From Alkalibacter saccharofermentans DSM 14828 (GTDB taxonomy: Bacteria > Bacillota > Clostridia > Eubacteriales > Alkalibacteraceae), in NCBI RefSeq assembly GCF_900128885.1, contig NZ_FQTU01000002.1, positions 169,008 through 233,007 of the forward strand: a stretch of DNA of 64,000 bases. Reading direction: 5' to 3'. Position 1 is the stretch's first letter; every line of letters starts with the position of its first letter. The notes beneath the pieces are model-generated. The model saw nothing but the letters and a program-made list of their open reading frames with translations, was not told the DNA's origin and did not search any database. The position numbers and the translations under genes are program-made. Positions 42,960-51,597 of the stretch are shown in pieces.

Positions 42960-43607
42960 TTATCGTATTATATACAAGCTTACCATCAGATAATGGGCTA
43001 GGCTTCCCATAAGTATGAAAAGGTGAAAGATTTCGTGGAAACCGAAAGGTCCGAATTTTATCTTTGTGCTTTTTGTTCCATATATGACAGCGCCGATAGT
43101 ATAAAACAGGCCTCCTGCTACCAAAAGAGACATTCCTGCTGTTGGTAATTGTGACGCCAAAGGCTTAATTACCGAAACGCTTGCCCAGCCTAAAAAAAGG
43201 TAAAGGCCGGTTGATACCCATCTGGGGACGTTGATGAAAAACATCTTGACTATCATTCCTGCCAGGGCAAGAGTCCAAATGACTGCTAAAAGGGTATAGC
43301 CTGTAATTCCTTTAAGAGTAATCAAACAAACGGGGGTGTAAGTGGCTGCGATAAGCACGAAAATCATCACATGGTCCAGTTTTCTTAGACGGGTGATGAC
43401 CTTCTCCCCTGCTACTTTGCAGTGGTATAGAGAGGAAGCGAAATACAGCCCCATGAGTCCCAATGAAAAAACCGTGCTGCTTACTATATAAGTTGCATTA
43501 CCCTCCATAATGGATCGGATCAATAGATAGACAAAGCCTATTACTGACAAAACGAAACCAATAAAGTGTGTCAGGGTATTGATAGGTTCGCGTACATTTA
43601 TTTTCAT
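42960..43607 (-). CDS. Hemolysin III / YqfA family membrane protein
   Basis: 215 residues with seven predicted membrane segments. REPINTLTHFIGFVLS at the N-terminus, SLYHC followed by the KLDHVMIFVLIAATYTPVCL segment, and FHEIFHLFILMGSLAHY near the C-terminus carry the family histidines. Members belong to the CREST/PAQR superfamily of predicted metal-dependent hydrolases; true haemolysin activity is doubtful. ATG 43607 after GAGGTG; the GTG at 43619 lies in the ribosome site. Confidence 0.9.
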   Translation of the reverse strand: MKINVREPINTLTHFIGFVLSVIGFVYLLIRSIMEGNATYIVSSTVFSLGLMGLYFASSLYHCKVAGEKVITRLRKLDHVMIFVLIAATYTPVCLITLKGITGYTLLAVIWTLALAGMIVKMFFINVPRWVSTGLYLFLGWASVSVIKPLASQLPTAGMSLLVAGGLFYTIGAVIYGTKSTKIKFGPFGFHEIFHLFILMGSLAHYLMVSLYIIR

Positions 43608-43634
43608 TTTAATTATCACCTCGTATTTTTTACT

Positions 43635-43663
43635 GTATAATAATATTAATACGAAAATGTCAA
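43635..43663 (-). promoter_or_regulatory. Promoter of the hemolysin III gene
   Basis: On the minus strand TTGACA (43658-43663) and TTATAC (43635-43640) are 17 bases apart, about 28 bases before the start codon. Confidence 0.65.
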
Positions 43664-43731
43664 AAAGTCAACATAAAATACTGTTTAAACTAGTAACGAA
43701 AACTAGATCAAGCCTGAGGTGATATCATAAC

Positions 43732-44211
43732 ATGGAAAAATACTACGAACCCCCGGAAATTTCACAAATACCAGACATCAAACTCTACATGGATCAGATG
43801 ATAGAGTATCTAGAGCTCAGGCTCGCGCCTTTGAAGTGGGAAGGTGACAAAGCCATAATCACAAAGACGATGGTAAACAACTACGTAAAAGCAGGTCTTA
43901 TTGAAAAGCCTGAAAAGAAAAAATACTCTAAGAGCCAGATTATGGACCTGATGATGGCGTGTCATTTCAAGAATGTTTTATCTATAGAGGAAATTGCAGA
44001 GCTTTTCCGGATAAAAGAAAAGTTCGCTCTAAAAGATGAGTTTTATGCCTCCTATCGAAATGCCTGCTTGAAAATGGAAGAAGCAGATTTGGGCGACCGG
44101 TCTGCAAGAGACGATTGGCAAAACATAATAAAATCCATAATCATGTCAGACTACTATAAGCGTATGGCAAAGAGAGCACTCAAAGATAAATGCCTAAGCG
44201 GCAAGGATTGA
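43732..44211 (+). CDS. DUF1836 family protein (MerR-like helix-turn-helix)
   Basis: 159 residues. The block ITKTMVNNYVKAGLIEKPEKKKYSK-like region (residues 43-67) is the DUF1836 hallmark and resembles the MerR winged helix. No effector domain and no cysteine cluster is evident. Probably a DNA-binding protein of unknown target. It lies between the hemolysin III gene (divergent) and the folate operon. Confidence 0.78.
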   Translation: MEKYYEPPEISQIPDIKLYMDQMIEYLELRLAPLKWEGDKAIITKTMVNNYVKAGLIEKPEKKKYSKSQIMDLMMACHFKNVLSIEEIAELFRIKEKFALKDEFYASYRNACLKMEEADLGDRSARDDWQNIIKSIIMSDYYKRMAKRALKDKCLSGKD

Positions 44212-44213
44212 TA

Positions 44214-44281
44214 TTGTATGAACACCGCTGCTGTATTATAATGAATGAAACTGAAGAAAACCTATATATACAGGCTATAGG
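44214..44281 (+). promoter_or_regulatory. Promoter of the PABA/folate operon and RBS-masking hairpin
   Basis: TTGTAT (44214-44219) and TATAAT (44237-44242) are 17 bases apart. In the leader CCTATA (44261-44266) can pair with TATAGG (44276-44281), which covers half of the ribosome site TAGGAGG (44278-44284). Confidence 0.55.
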
Positions 44282-44286
44282 AGGAT

Positions 44287-44871
44287 ATGCTATTGATATT
44301 GATGATTGACAATTATGATTCATTTACATACAATTTGGTGCAGTATATCGAGTGCATCGGTCCAAAAGTGAATGTGGCGCGAAATGACAAGATAACTGTT
44401 GAAGAAATAAGAGAGTTAAAGCCGGATGTGATCGTGATATCACCAGGACCGGGAAGGCCCGAGGATGCAGGGATATCACTTGAGCTGGTTAAAGAATTTA
44501 AAGGGGAAATACCAATCTTGGGGATTTGCCTGGGGCATCAAACAATAGCCCAAGCATTCGGAGGCAAGATAGTTACGGCGCGTCAGCCGGTTCATGGCAA
44601 GGTAAACGAAGTTGCTCACAATGGAAAAGGTATATTTAACGGAATTAAAAACCCGCTAAAGGTTACGCGGTATCATTCTCTTGTAGTTGAGAGAGACACG
44701 CTTCCGGATTTGTTTGAAATAACCTGTGAGACAGACGAGGGTGAGATCATGGGAATTAGGCATAAAAGTCTTCCGGTGGAAGGCATACAGTTTCATCCTG
44801 AAGCGATTTTGACGGAGATGGGCATGGAGCTTTTAAGAAATTTTTGGGAGATGCAAGGAGGCAAAGCATGA
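44287..44871 (+). CDS. pabA: Aminodeoxychorismate/anthranilate synthase glutaminase subunit
   Basis: Class I amidotransferase of 194 residues giving ammonia to PabB: DNYDSFTYNLVQYIE at the N-terminus, nucleophile elbow GICLGHQTIAQAFGG and FHPEA near the C-terminus. ATG 44287 is only two bases from the ribosome site; TTG 44293 (8-base spacing, giving MILMIDNYDSF) may be the true start. Overlaps pabB by 4 bases. The pab/fol context argues against a trp role. Confidence 0.93.
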   Translation: MLLILMIDNYDSFTYNLVQYIECIGPKVNVARNDKITVEEIRELKPDVIVISPGPGRPEDAGISLELVKEFKGEIPILGICLGHQTIAQAFGGKIVTARQPVHGKVNEVAHNGKGIFNGIKNPLKVTRYHSLVVERDTLPDLFEITCETDEGEIMGIRHKSLPVEGIQFHPEAILTEMGMELLRNFWEMQGGKA

Positions 44872-46271
44872 TAAGAGAAATTGACGGCATATACGTGGAT
44901 GCCTTTGCCTTGTTTTCTTGCTTTAAGGACGAACCATATCCGTTTTTACTGGAAAGCGGAATGTGCCACGACGACTTGGGCAGATATTCGATTATCGGAT
45001 GGGACCCTTTCCTGCTTTTTAAAAGCAAAGAAGGCTCTGTGGAAGTAAAACATGGCGGCAAAGTCGAAGTGTCGGAAGCAGATCCTTTTGATTTGCTTAA
45101 AGAATATATGGAAAAGTACAGGCAAATATCTGAGAGAACCCTGCCTTTTACAGGAGGCGCCGTGGGGTATTTTTCTTACGATTTAAAAAACCTTCTTGAG
45201 AAGCTTCCCCGTACAGCGGCAAAAGACGTGGATATATGCGATATGCATTTTGGGTTTTACGACGAGACGGTTATTATAGATCATCGAGATAAAAAGACTT
45301 ATGCGGCTACATATGGAATTACCGGCAAAAAAGAATCAATACTTGATGGGATCTGCAAAAGGGTTAAAACTTATTTCGAAAAAAGCGGCGCTGTATCTTC
45401 TGATATTGGGTTTGATCCACAGGATCGGGAGGAGACGAGCTTTACCTCGAACTTTACTAAGGAAGATTATTTGAAGGCCCTTGACAAAATCCATGAATAT
45501 ATCAGACAGGGAGATATATACCAGACCAACTTGACTCAGAGATTTACAGCTGACCTTAAGACTACTCCGGAAAAACTCTACAGGGTACTTAGAAAAGTCA
45601 ACCCCGCGCCGTTCGCTTCATTCATACCCATGGATGAAGGGGTCATTGTCAGTAGCTCCCCTGAACGCTTCATGAGATTGACTGGAAAAAATGCAGAGAC
45701 TAGACCTATAAAGGGTACCCTTCCCAGAGGCAAGACGGCTGCTGAAGATGAGGCGAATAAAAAAGCCTTGTCAGCAAGCGAAAAGGATAAGGCGGAGCTG
45801 CTGATGATAGTAGATTTAGAGAGAAACGACCTGGGAAGAGTCGCGAAGACAGGAAGCGTAGAGGTGACGGAGCTTTACAATATAGAAACCTACCCAACCG
45901 TATTCCATCTCGTATCTACAGTTAAGGCTGAATTAAAAGAACAAGCCCAGGCTGTGGATTTAGTAAAGGCAACGTTTCCGGGGGGGTCCATCACAGGAGC
46001 GCCCAAGATAAGGGCCATGGAAATAATAGACGAGCTGGAGCCTACTGAGAGAAACATATACACCGGATCCATCGGGTATTTGGATTTTAATGGAGACATG
46101 GATTTGAATATCGTCATCAGAACTATATTGTGCAAGGGCAAAAAAGCGTACTTTCAAGCCGGCGGCGGAATAGTTTGGGATTCTGACAACGAGCTTGAGT
46201 ACGAAGAGACATATCATAAGGCGGCTGCTTTGATGAAAAGCATTGAAATAGCAAACAAGTTGGGTGATTAA
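44868..46271 (+). CDS. pabB: Aminodeoxychorismate synthase component I
   Basis: 467 residues of the chorismate-binding family. The PIKGT motif (ETRPIKGTLPRG) with lysine marks PabB; anthranilate synthases have alanine there. GSITGAPKIRAMEIIDELEP and YTGSIGY complete the active site. Converts chorismate and ammonia to aminodeoxychorismate. ATG overlaps the pabA stop as ATGA. Its stop codon touches the start of pabC. Confidence 0.94.
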   Translation: MIREIDGIYVDAFALFSCFKDEPYPFLLESGMCHDDLGRYSIIGWDPFLLFKSKEGSVEVKHGGKVEVSEADPFDLLKEYMEKYRQISERTLPFTGGAVGYFSYDLKNLLEKLPRTAAKDVDICDMHFGFYDETVIIDHRDKKTYAATYGITGKKESILDGICKRVKTYFEKSGAVSSDIGFDPQDREETSFTSNFTKEDYLKALDKIHEYIRQGDIYQTNLTQRFTADLKTTPEKLYRVLRKVNPAPFASFIPMDEGVIVSSSPERFMRLTGKNAETRPIKGTLPRGKTAAEDEANKKALSASEKDKAELLMIVDLERNDLGRVAKTGSVEVTELYNIETYPTVFHLVSTVKAELKEQAQAVDLVKATFPGGSITGAPKIRAMEIIDELEPTERNIYTGSIGYLDFNGDMDLNIVIRTILCKGKKAYFQAGGGIVWDSDNELEYEETYHKAAALMKSIEIANKLGD

Positions 46272-47093
46272 ATGGAATGGGTATCGATAAACGGAAACTT
46301 GCTCCAAATAGACGAGGCAAAAATACCTGTGGTATCGCCGGGAGTCATGTACGGTTGGGGCGTTTTTGAAACATTGAAGTATACGGAAAAAGAGCTTGAG
46401 ATGTTTTCTGCTCATATGGATAGGCTCCGAGAGGGTGCCGGTGTCATTGGGTTGGAAATAAATCCTTCCGACGCTGAGATTGAAGGATACTGTAAGAAGC
46501 TTATGGATTTATACGATGAAGCCAGCGGAGTGATTAAGATTTCGGCTGTGAAAGATGTGAATGAAACTTGCGTGGCCATAAGCAGGAGAAAGTTCACATA
46601 TTCTGCAGATAAGTACGTCAAGGGCTTTTCATTAGCAGTATCAGATGTTGCAAGAAACCACACCAGCAATTTAGTGAGGGTCAAAAGCGACAACTATTTA
46701 GAAAATATGATAGAGCTTGAAAAAGCGAAACGGTCCGGATTCGACGAAGCGCTGTTTTTCAACACAGAGGGATATCTGGCAGAAGGATCATTTACAAACG
46801 TATTTTGTTTTAAAGGTCAAACTTTATTTACACCGGATGATAATTGTGGGATTCTCAGCGGGATAATGCGAAAAGTTGTCATAGATATAGCTTCAGAAGC
46901 TGGTCTTAAGATAGAGAAAGGCAAGATGACAAAAGAAGAATTTCATGATATCCAAGAAATATTTCTCACTAATTCCCTCGTGGGAATCATGCCCGTTTGT
47001 AGGGTAGGAGATGATCTGATAGATTTTTTTGGTCAGGGAACTAGGATGCTTTATGAAAAATTGAAAAACACCGATCTGACAAATAGGAGGTAA
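46272..47093 (+). CDS. pabC: Aminodeoxychorismate lyase
   Basis: Fold type IV PLP enzyme of 273 residues releasing pyruvate to give p-aminobenzoate. VSPGVMYGWGVFET at the N-terminus, the PLP lysine region VKSDNYLENMIELEKAK and NTEGYLAEGSFTNVF are typical of the BCAT/ADCL family. Position directly after pabB fixes the assignment over D-amino-acid or branched-chain transaminases. Confidence 0.9.
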   Translation: MEWVSINGNLLQIDEAKIPVVSPGVMYGWGVFETLKYTEKELEMFSAHMDRLREGAGVIGLEINPSDAEIEGYCKKLMDLYDEASGVIKISAVKDVNETCVAISRRKFTYSADKYVKGFSLAVSDVARNHTSNLVRVKSDNYLENMIELEKAKRSGFDEALFFNTEGYLAEGSFTNVFCFKGQTLFTPDDNCGILSGIMRKVVIDIASEAGLKIEKGKMTKEEFHDIQEIFLTNSLVGIMPVCRVGDDLIDFFGQGTRMLYEKLKNTDLTNRR

Positions 47094-47098
47094 GGGTT

Positions 47099-47665
47099 AT
47101 GGATAAAGAAAGAATAGAAAAAGCGGTTAGGGAGATACTCTTTGCAGTGGGAGAAAATCCCGATAGAGAGGGACTCGTCGACACCCCGAAGCGAATAGCC
47201 AAAATGTATGAAGAGATTTTTTCAGGGTTAAATGAAAATCCGGCAGACCATCTGGAGATATACTTTCAGCAGGAAAAGTATGAAGAGCTGGTATTGATTA
47301 AAGATATTCCTTTTTACTCAGTCTGCGAGCATCACCTGGTACCGTTTTTCGGCAAGGCCCATGTCGGGTATCTGCCTAAAAACGGTAAATTGACAGGTCT
47401 AAGTAAATTGGCTAGAGTCGTTGAGACGGTGGCTAAAAGACCGCAGCTTCAAGAAAGGTTGACGGCTACGGTTGCGGACACGATACAAAGAAAGCTTGAA
47501 CCCTACGGAGTAATCGTCGTCGTAGAGGCAGAACACATGTGCATGACCATGAGAGGCGTAAAAAAGCCCGGTTCAAAGACTATAACATCTGCAGTCAGAG
47601 GAGTTTTTGAATCCGATGCCAAGGCTAGATCAGAAGTCATGTCTTTTATAAATTTCGGGAAATAG
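47099..47665 (+). CDS. folE: GTP cyclohydrolase I
   Basis: 188 residues; makes dihydroneopterin triphosphate from GTP. The zinc/active-site motif SVCEHHLVPFFGKAHVGY, the LSKLARVVE segment and EAEHMCMTMRGV are all canonical FolE1. Starts 5 bases after pabC with AGGAGGTAAGG. Confidence 0.96.
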   Translation: MDKERIEKAVREILFAVGENPDREGLVDTPKRIAKMYEEIFSGLNENPADHLEIYFQQEKYEELVLIKDIPFYSVCEHHLVPFFGKAHVGYLPKNGKLTGLSKLARVVETVAKRPQLQERLTATVADTIQRKLEPYGVIVVVEAEHMCMTMRGVKKPGSKTITSAVRGVFESDAKARSEVMSFINFGK

Positions 47666-47677
47666 CAGGAGCTTGAT

Positions 47678-48529
47678 ATGAATAAAAAGACGATAAAAAT
47701 AGATATCAACAAGACAGAGCTCAAGATAGGAGAAAAAAGTCTGATATTTGGAGACAAGACTTACATAATGGGCATTTTAAACGTCACTCCGGATTCTTTT
47801 TCGGACGGAGGCGATTTTGTAGATACGGATAAAGCTGTGGAGCATGCCAAGAAAATGCTTGCAGAGGGAGCCCACATGATAGATGTTGGCGGCGAATCAA
47901 CTAGACCGGGCTTCACTTCCGTACCCGAAGATGAAGAGATAAGAAGAATCGTTCCTGTAATCAAGCGGCTAAAAGAAGAGACTGAGGCGATTATATCCGT
48001 TGACACCACTAAGGCGACGGTTGCTGAAGAGGCAATAAAAAACGGGGGCCACATCATAAACGACATTTGGGGTTTGCAGAAGGATAAAGAGATGATCGCC
48101 GTGGCAGCCAAATACCAGGTGCCTGTAATAGTGATGCATAACCAGGACGGAACTGAATATCATGGTGACATGGTGGCCAGTGTTGTTGATTTTCTAAAGG
48201 AATCTATAAACATAGCTATTAAAGGCGGCTTGAAAAAAGAAAATATCATTCTCGATCCGGGTATAGGATTTGGAAAGACTCCGGAGCAGAACATGGAGAT
48301 GATGGCAAGGCTTTCAGAAATAAGAGATATGGGATACCCTGTTTTGCTTGGGACCTCCAGAAAATCCATGATAGGCAAAATCTTGGATGTTCCCCCTAGG
48401 GAAAGGTGTGTAGGAACAGTAGCCACGACTGTCATGGGAGTCATGCAGGGGATGGACATCGTAAGGGTGCACGATGTTTTGGAAAATGCCCAGGCTGCAA
48501 AAGTCGCAGATTCGATTGTGAGGAAATGA
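47678..48529 (+). CDS. folP: Dihydropteroate synthase
   Basis: Joins p-aminobenzoate and hydroxymethyl-dihydropterin diphosphate. 283 residues with MGILNVTPDSFSDGG, DVGGESTRPG, LDPGIGFGKT and the sulfonamide-region GTSRKSMIG. It is the target of sulfonamides. A short lysine-rich N-terminal extension precedes the TIM barrel. One base separates it from folB. Confidence 0.96.
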   Translation: MNKKTIKIDINKTELKIGEKSLIFGDKTYIMGILNVTPDSFSDGGDFVDTDKAVEHAKKMLAEGAHMIDVGGESTRPGFTSVPEDEEIRRIVPVIKRLKEETEAIISVDTTKATVAEEAIKNGGHIINDIWGLQKDKEMIAVAAKYQVPVIVMHNQDGTEYHGDMVASVVDFLKESINIAIKGGLKKENIILDPGIGFGKTPEQNMEMMARLSEIRDMGYPVLLGTSRKSMIGKILDVPPRERCVGTVATTVMGVMQGMDIVRVHDVLENAQAAKVADSIVRK

Positions 48530-48530
48530 A

Positions 48531-48890
48531 ATGGATAAGATAATTATGAAGAACATGGCTTTCTTTGCCCGCCATGGAGTTATGGATGAAGAAAAAAGGC
48601 TGGGTCAAAGGTTCTATGTTGATGTCACTTTGTATCTAGATCTTAAAGAAGCAGGAATTACAGATGATTTAACTAAGACAGCCCATTATGGGAGGATTTA
48701 CAACAAAATAAAAGATCAAATTGAGAATAAACGGTACGACCTTATAGAGGCACTTGCGGAAAATATATGTTTAGAGGTTTTGCAAAACTTTAACCTGATA
48801 CAAAAGATGAAGGTGCAGGTAAAAAAACCAGAAGCCCCAGTTGAAGGAATATTTGATTACATGGCGGTAGAGGTGACCAGGGAGAGATAA
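48531..48890 (+). CDS. folB: Dihydroneopterin aldolase
   Basis: 119 residues; cleaves dihydroneopterin to hydroxymethyl-dihydropterin and glycolaldehyde. FFARHGVMDEEKRLGQRF and the C-terminal VQVKKPEAPVEGIFDYMAV with the catalytic lysine are typical. Two bases before folK. Confidence 0.94.
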   Translation: MDKIIMKNMAFFARHGVMDEEKRLGQRFYVDVTLYLDLKEAGITDDLTKTAHYGRIYNKIKDQIENKRYDLIEALAENICLEVLQNFNLIQKMKVQVKKPEAPVEGIFDYMAVEVTRER

Positions 48891-48892
48891 CA

Positions 48893-49366
48893 GTGAAGGA
48901 CATTTACCTGAGCATAGGCAGCAACATAGGAGATGCCAAAAAAAATATTGAAAGAGCCTTGGAGCTCTTAAAAGAAAAAATTGAAATAATAAAGGTATCG
49001 TCCTATTACGAAACCGAGCCAGTAGGGTATGTTGACCAGGACTGGTTTATAAATATAGCATTAAAGGCAAAGACGGATTTGAAACCTTGGGAGCTTCTGA
49101 AGTTTTGTCAAGAAATCGAAAACGATATGAAGAGAGTCAAGACGGTGCGATTTGGTCCCCGGATTATAGATATAGATATTTTATTGTATCAGGATTTTGA
49201 ATCAACCGACGAAACTCTGGCTGTTCCTCATCCCAGGATGAAGGAACGCGCATTTGTAGTCGTTCCTCTTTTTGAGGTAGAACCGGACTTGATGGTGGGA
49301 GATGTCCATTTAAAAGAAATCATGGATAGGCTCGAAGGTGAGCAGATAAGAAAATTGGGAGACTGA
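48893..49366 (+). CDS. folK: Hydroxymethyl-dihydropterin pyrophosphokinase
   Basis: 157 residues; activates hydroxymethyl-dihydropterin with ATP. SIGSNIGD, YETEPVGYVDQDWFIN, the loop RVKTVRFGPRIIDIDILLY and VPHPRMKERAFVVVPL are the HPPK signatures. GTG start at 48893. It is a single-domain protein, not fused to FolB or FolP. Confidence 0.94.
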   Translation: MKDIYLSIGSNIGDAKKNIERALELLKEKIEIIKVSSYYETEPVGYVDQDWFINIALKAKTDLKPWELLKFCQEIENDMKRVKTVRFGPRIIDIDILLYQDFESTDETLAVPHPRMKERAFVVVPLFEVEPDLMVGDVHLKEIMDRLEGEQIRKLGD

Positions 49367-49367
49367 T

Positions 49368-49847
49368 ATGGACCGAGTTAATAAAATAATTTCACACGAA
49401 TTGTACAAAAGCTACCTAGGGAAAATTGCAAAGTGGGAGGAGTACAGAAGCTTCTGCAAGCATGATCTCATACATTTTCTTGATGTATGTAGAATATCAT
49501 GGATTCTGGTTTTGGAAGAAAATTTAAGCCTGAATAAGGAAGTCGTTTACGGAGCAGGACTTCTTCATGATATCGGAAGATGGGCCGAGTACGAGTCAGG
49601 CGCAGACCATGCCGTAGAAAGTGCCCTCATGTGCTCTGAAATACTTGAAGACTGTGGATATGATGCCGAAGAAATAGATATGATTAAAGATGCCATTGCC
49701 GCTCATAGGCTCAAAGACGAGAAAAAGTGCCCATTAGGTTCCGTTTTATCCAGGGCGGACAATCTCTCCAGGATGTGTTATGATTGCGGGGAAATCGGAG
49801 AGTGCAAAAAGTTCCAAAATGGTGAAAAGCCGTATTTGTTGTACTGA
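49368..49847 (+). CDS. HD-domain phosphohydrolase at the end of the folate operon
   Basis: 159 residues with the HD metal pattern: HFLDVCRISW, LLHDIGRWAEYE, AAHRLKD and RADNLSR. A cysteine-rich tail (CYDCGEIGEC) follows. It starts one base after folK, so it is in the operon. The step that removes phosphates from dihydroneopterin triphosphate has no other gene here, and a phosphohydrolase could supply part of it; this is inference. Other HD proteins act on nucleotides, so a different role is equally possible. Confidence 0.8.
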   Translation: MDRVNKIISHELYKSYLGKIAKWEEYRSFCKHDLIHFLDVCRISWILVLEENLSLNKEVVYGAGLLHDIGRWAEYESGADHAVESALMCSEILEDCGYDAEEIDMIKDAIAAHRLKDEKKCPLGSVLSRADNLSRMCYDCGEIGECKKFQNGEKPYLLY

Positions 49848-49920
49848 GCATAAAGCAGAAAGTGGAAGGTTAGAAAGTTGGAAAGGAAATACTTTTTCGT
49901 TTAATAAGGGGGTGATAGCC

Positions 49921-50847
49921 ATGTCAAGCTGGCAAAACGCAGTAATAAAAAAGATACTTAGAAGACACAAACTAAAGGCTGTTTTCAGATACAGAAGCAT
50001 AAAATCAAAGAGGCGCTTGCAGGAGCGCCGTGCGGCTATTCTCAACCTTATACCCGGAGGTGAATTTACCGACGTAAAAATAGGCAATATAAAAGGCCAG
50101 TTGATAGAAGCGGAAAACATGGTTCCCGGCAGGATAATACTTTACCTTCACGGAGGAACTTATTGTACCGGATCTGTAAAATCCTACAGGATTTTAGCGA
50201 GAAAGCTGGCTGATGTCTGCAACAGCCAGCTTCTTATAATAAATTATAGATTAGCACCTGAAAATCCATATCCTGGGGCAATTGAAGACAGCATGATGGC
50301 GTATATGTGGCTGTTGGATAATGGCTACAAGGCAAAAGACATATTTATAATGGGAGATTCGGCGGGAGGAGGCTTGGCTTTGGCTACCGGTCTTAAGATT
50401 AAGGAGCTGGGTTTGGATATGCCCTCGGGATTTGTCTGCATGTCACCGTGGACTGACCTTACGTTAAGCGGAGAGAGCTTTAAAGGAAGGGCAAAGCGAG
50501 ATTCTATTTTGAATCCTAAAGTGGTAAAAAAGTGTGCCAAGCTTTACTATGGAGATCATGATCCTGCAGATTTTTTAATTTCTCCTTTGTTTGGTGACTT
50601 CACAGGATTTCCTCCGGTAATGATTCAGGTTGGCACTGAAGAGATGCTGTATGACGATTCGGCAAGATTGGTCCATAAGCTTAAAAATTCTAAGGTAACT
50701 GTCAGGTTTGAAGTATGGAAGAAGATGTTCCACGTTTGGCAGTTTTTTTATCTTGTGCTCCCTGAAAGCAGGGAAGCTGTGGAAGGAATCGGAAAATTCG
50801 TAAAAGATCCTGAATTTAACGAAAAATTACAGACAAGCTTCCGTTGA
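49921..50847 (+). CDS. Alpha/beta hydrolase, HSL-type esterase
   Basis: 308 residues of the hormone-sensitive-lipase family. The oxyanion HGG motif is in YLHGGTYCTGS, the nucleophile serine in GDSAGGGLAL, followed by a DP-type acid region and the histidine in MFHVWQFF. Acts on short acyl esters or an amide; the natural substrate is unknown. ATG 49921 after AAGGGGGTGATAGCC; the reading frame extends upstream into the HD gene but without a better start. Confidence 0.87.
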   Translation: MSSWQNAVIKKILRRHKLKAVFRYRSIKSKRRLQERRAAILNLIPGGEFTDVKIGNIKGQLIEAENMVPGRIILYLHGGTYCTGSVKSYRILARKLADVCNSQLLIINYRLAPENPYPGAIEDSMMAYMWLLDNGYKAKDIFIMGDSAGGGLALATGLKIKELGLDMPSGFVCMSPWTDLTLSGESFKGRAKRDSILNPKVVKKCAKLYYGDHDPADFLISPLFGDFTGFPPVMIQVGTEEMLYDDSARLVHKLKNSKVTVRFEVWKKMFHVWQFFYLVLPESREAVEGIGKFVKDPEFNEKLQTSFR

Positions 50848-51110
50848 ATGCGGAAAGAGCAGCGAGTTTGAAACTAGAAATTGGGTTAGGAAATCACATA
50901 TTCCGGCACATATAAATATCTGTCATTTTGAGCAACGCGAGTAATCTCAGGGGAATTCTTAATTGGCAATGCATGCGCTGAATTGTTGTTAAACAATTGT
51001 TTTCCGAGTGCTCAACGACCGTTTGACATTTTAGTTGTAGGGTCCGGTTCCCATGCCGGACCGCAGACACCAAAGAAATTCATGGATACTTACAACTTAT
51101 AGCTTGCATC
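50848..51110. repeat. Intergenic stretch with repeat-like elements
   Basis: No gene is seen. A segment near 50931 (TGTCATTTTGAGCAACGCGA) resembles a short intergenic repeat known in many genomes as TGTCATTCTGAGCGAAGCGAA. GGTCCGG (51041-51047) and CCGGACC (51056-51062) form a GC-rich hairpin like those of small palindromic repeats. Both look like degenerate mobile palindromic units; no second copy is in this window. Confidence 0.4.
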
Positions 51111-51593
51111 TTATCCATACATGCTGTTAAAAATCTTCAGTCCGGTTGTGGTTTTGAAGATTTTTTTTCGTATAGATTCAATAGCACCCCTGTCCATAAT
51201 ATCTTCATATATATTTACCAAAAAGTCTGCTTCGACGAGAATCTGAAAGTCAAGTCCATCAATCTTGCCGTAAGAGTGGTGGTTTCCTATCAAATAAAGT
51301 ATCCTGTCGAGGGATGCATCGCTTAAACCAAATCCATCCAATAAATCTTTTGCAATTGGAGGTCCTTCGAGTTCCTGGTATTTGCCGGATGAGGAGTTGT
51401 ATTTCTTTTCGCTCTCTAAAATTCCGATATCATGGAGTATCGAAGCGAGTTTCAAATTTTTCAGTTCTTCTGCTTCGAGTGTTTCTGCTTCTCCAATGGT
51501 GGAAGCAAAGGAATAAACTTTAAGTGCATGATTGATCCTTTTCCCATCACCGTTGAAGTATTCAATCATCCTTAGGATTGTTTCAGCTATCAT
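51111..51593 (-). CDS. HD-domain phosphohydrolase
   Basis: 160 residues with INHALKVYSFASTIG, ILHDIGILESEKKY, LIGNHHSYG and VEADFLVNI supplying the HD metal ligands. Proteins of this size act on phosphate esters or signalling nucleotides; the substrate is unknown. It begins 4 bases after the Crp/Fnr gene stop, so the two are cotranscribed and may form a signalling pair. Confidence 0.83.
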   Translation of the reverse strand: MIAETILRMIEYFNGDGKRINHALKVYSFASTIGEAETLEAEELKNLKLASILHDIGILESEKKYNSSSGKYQELEGPPIAKDLLDGFGLSDASLDRILYLIGNHHSYGKIDGLDFQILVEADFLVNIYEDIMDRGAIESIRKKIFKTTTGLKIFNSMYG

Positions 51594-51597
51594 ATTA

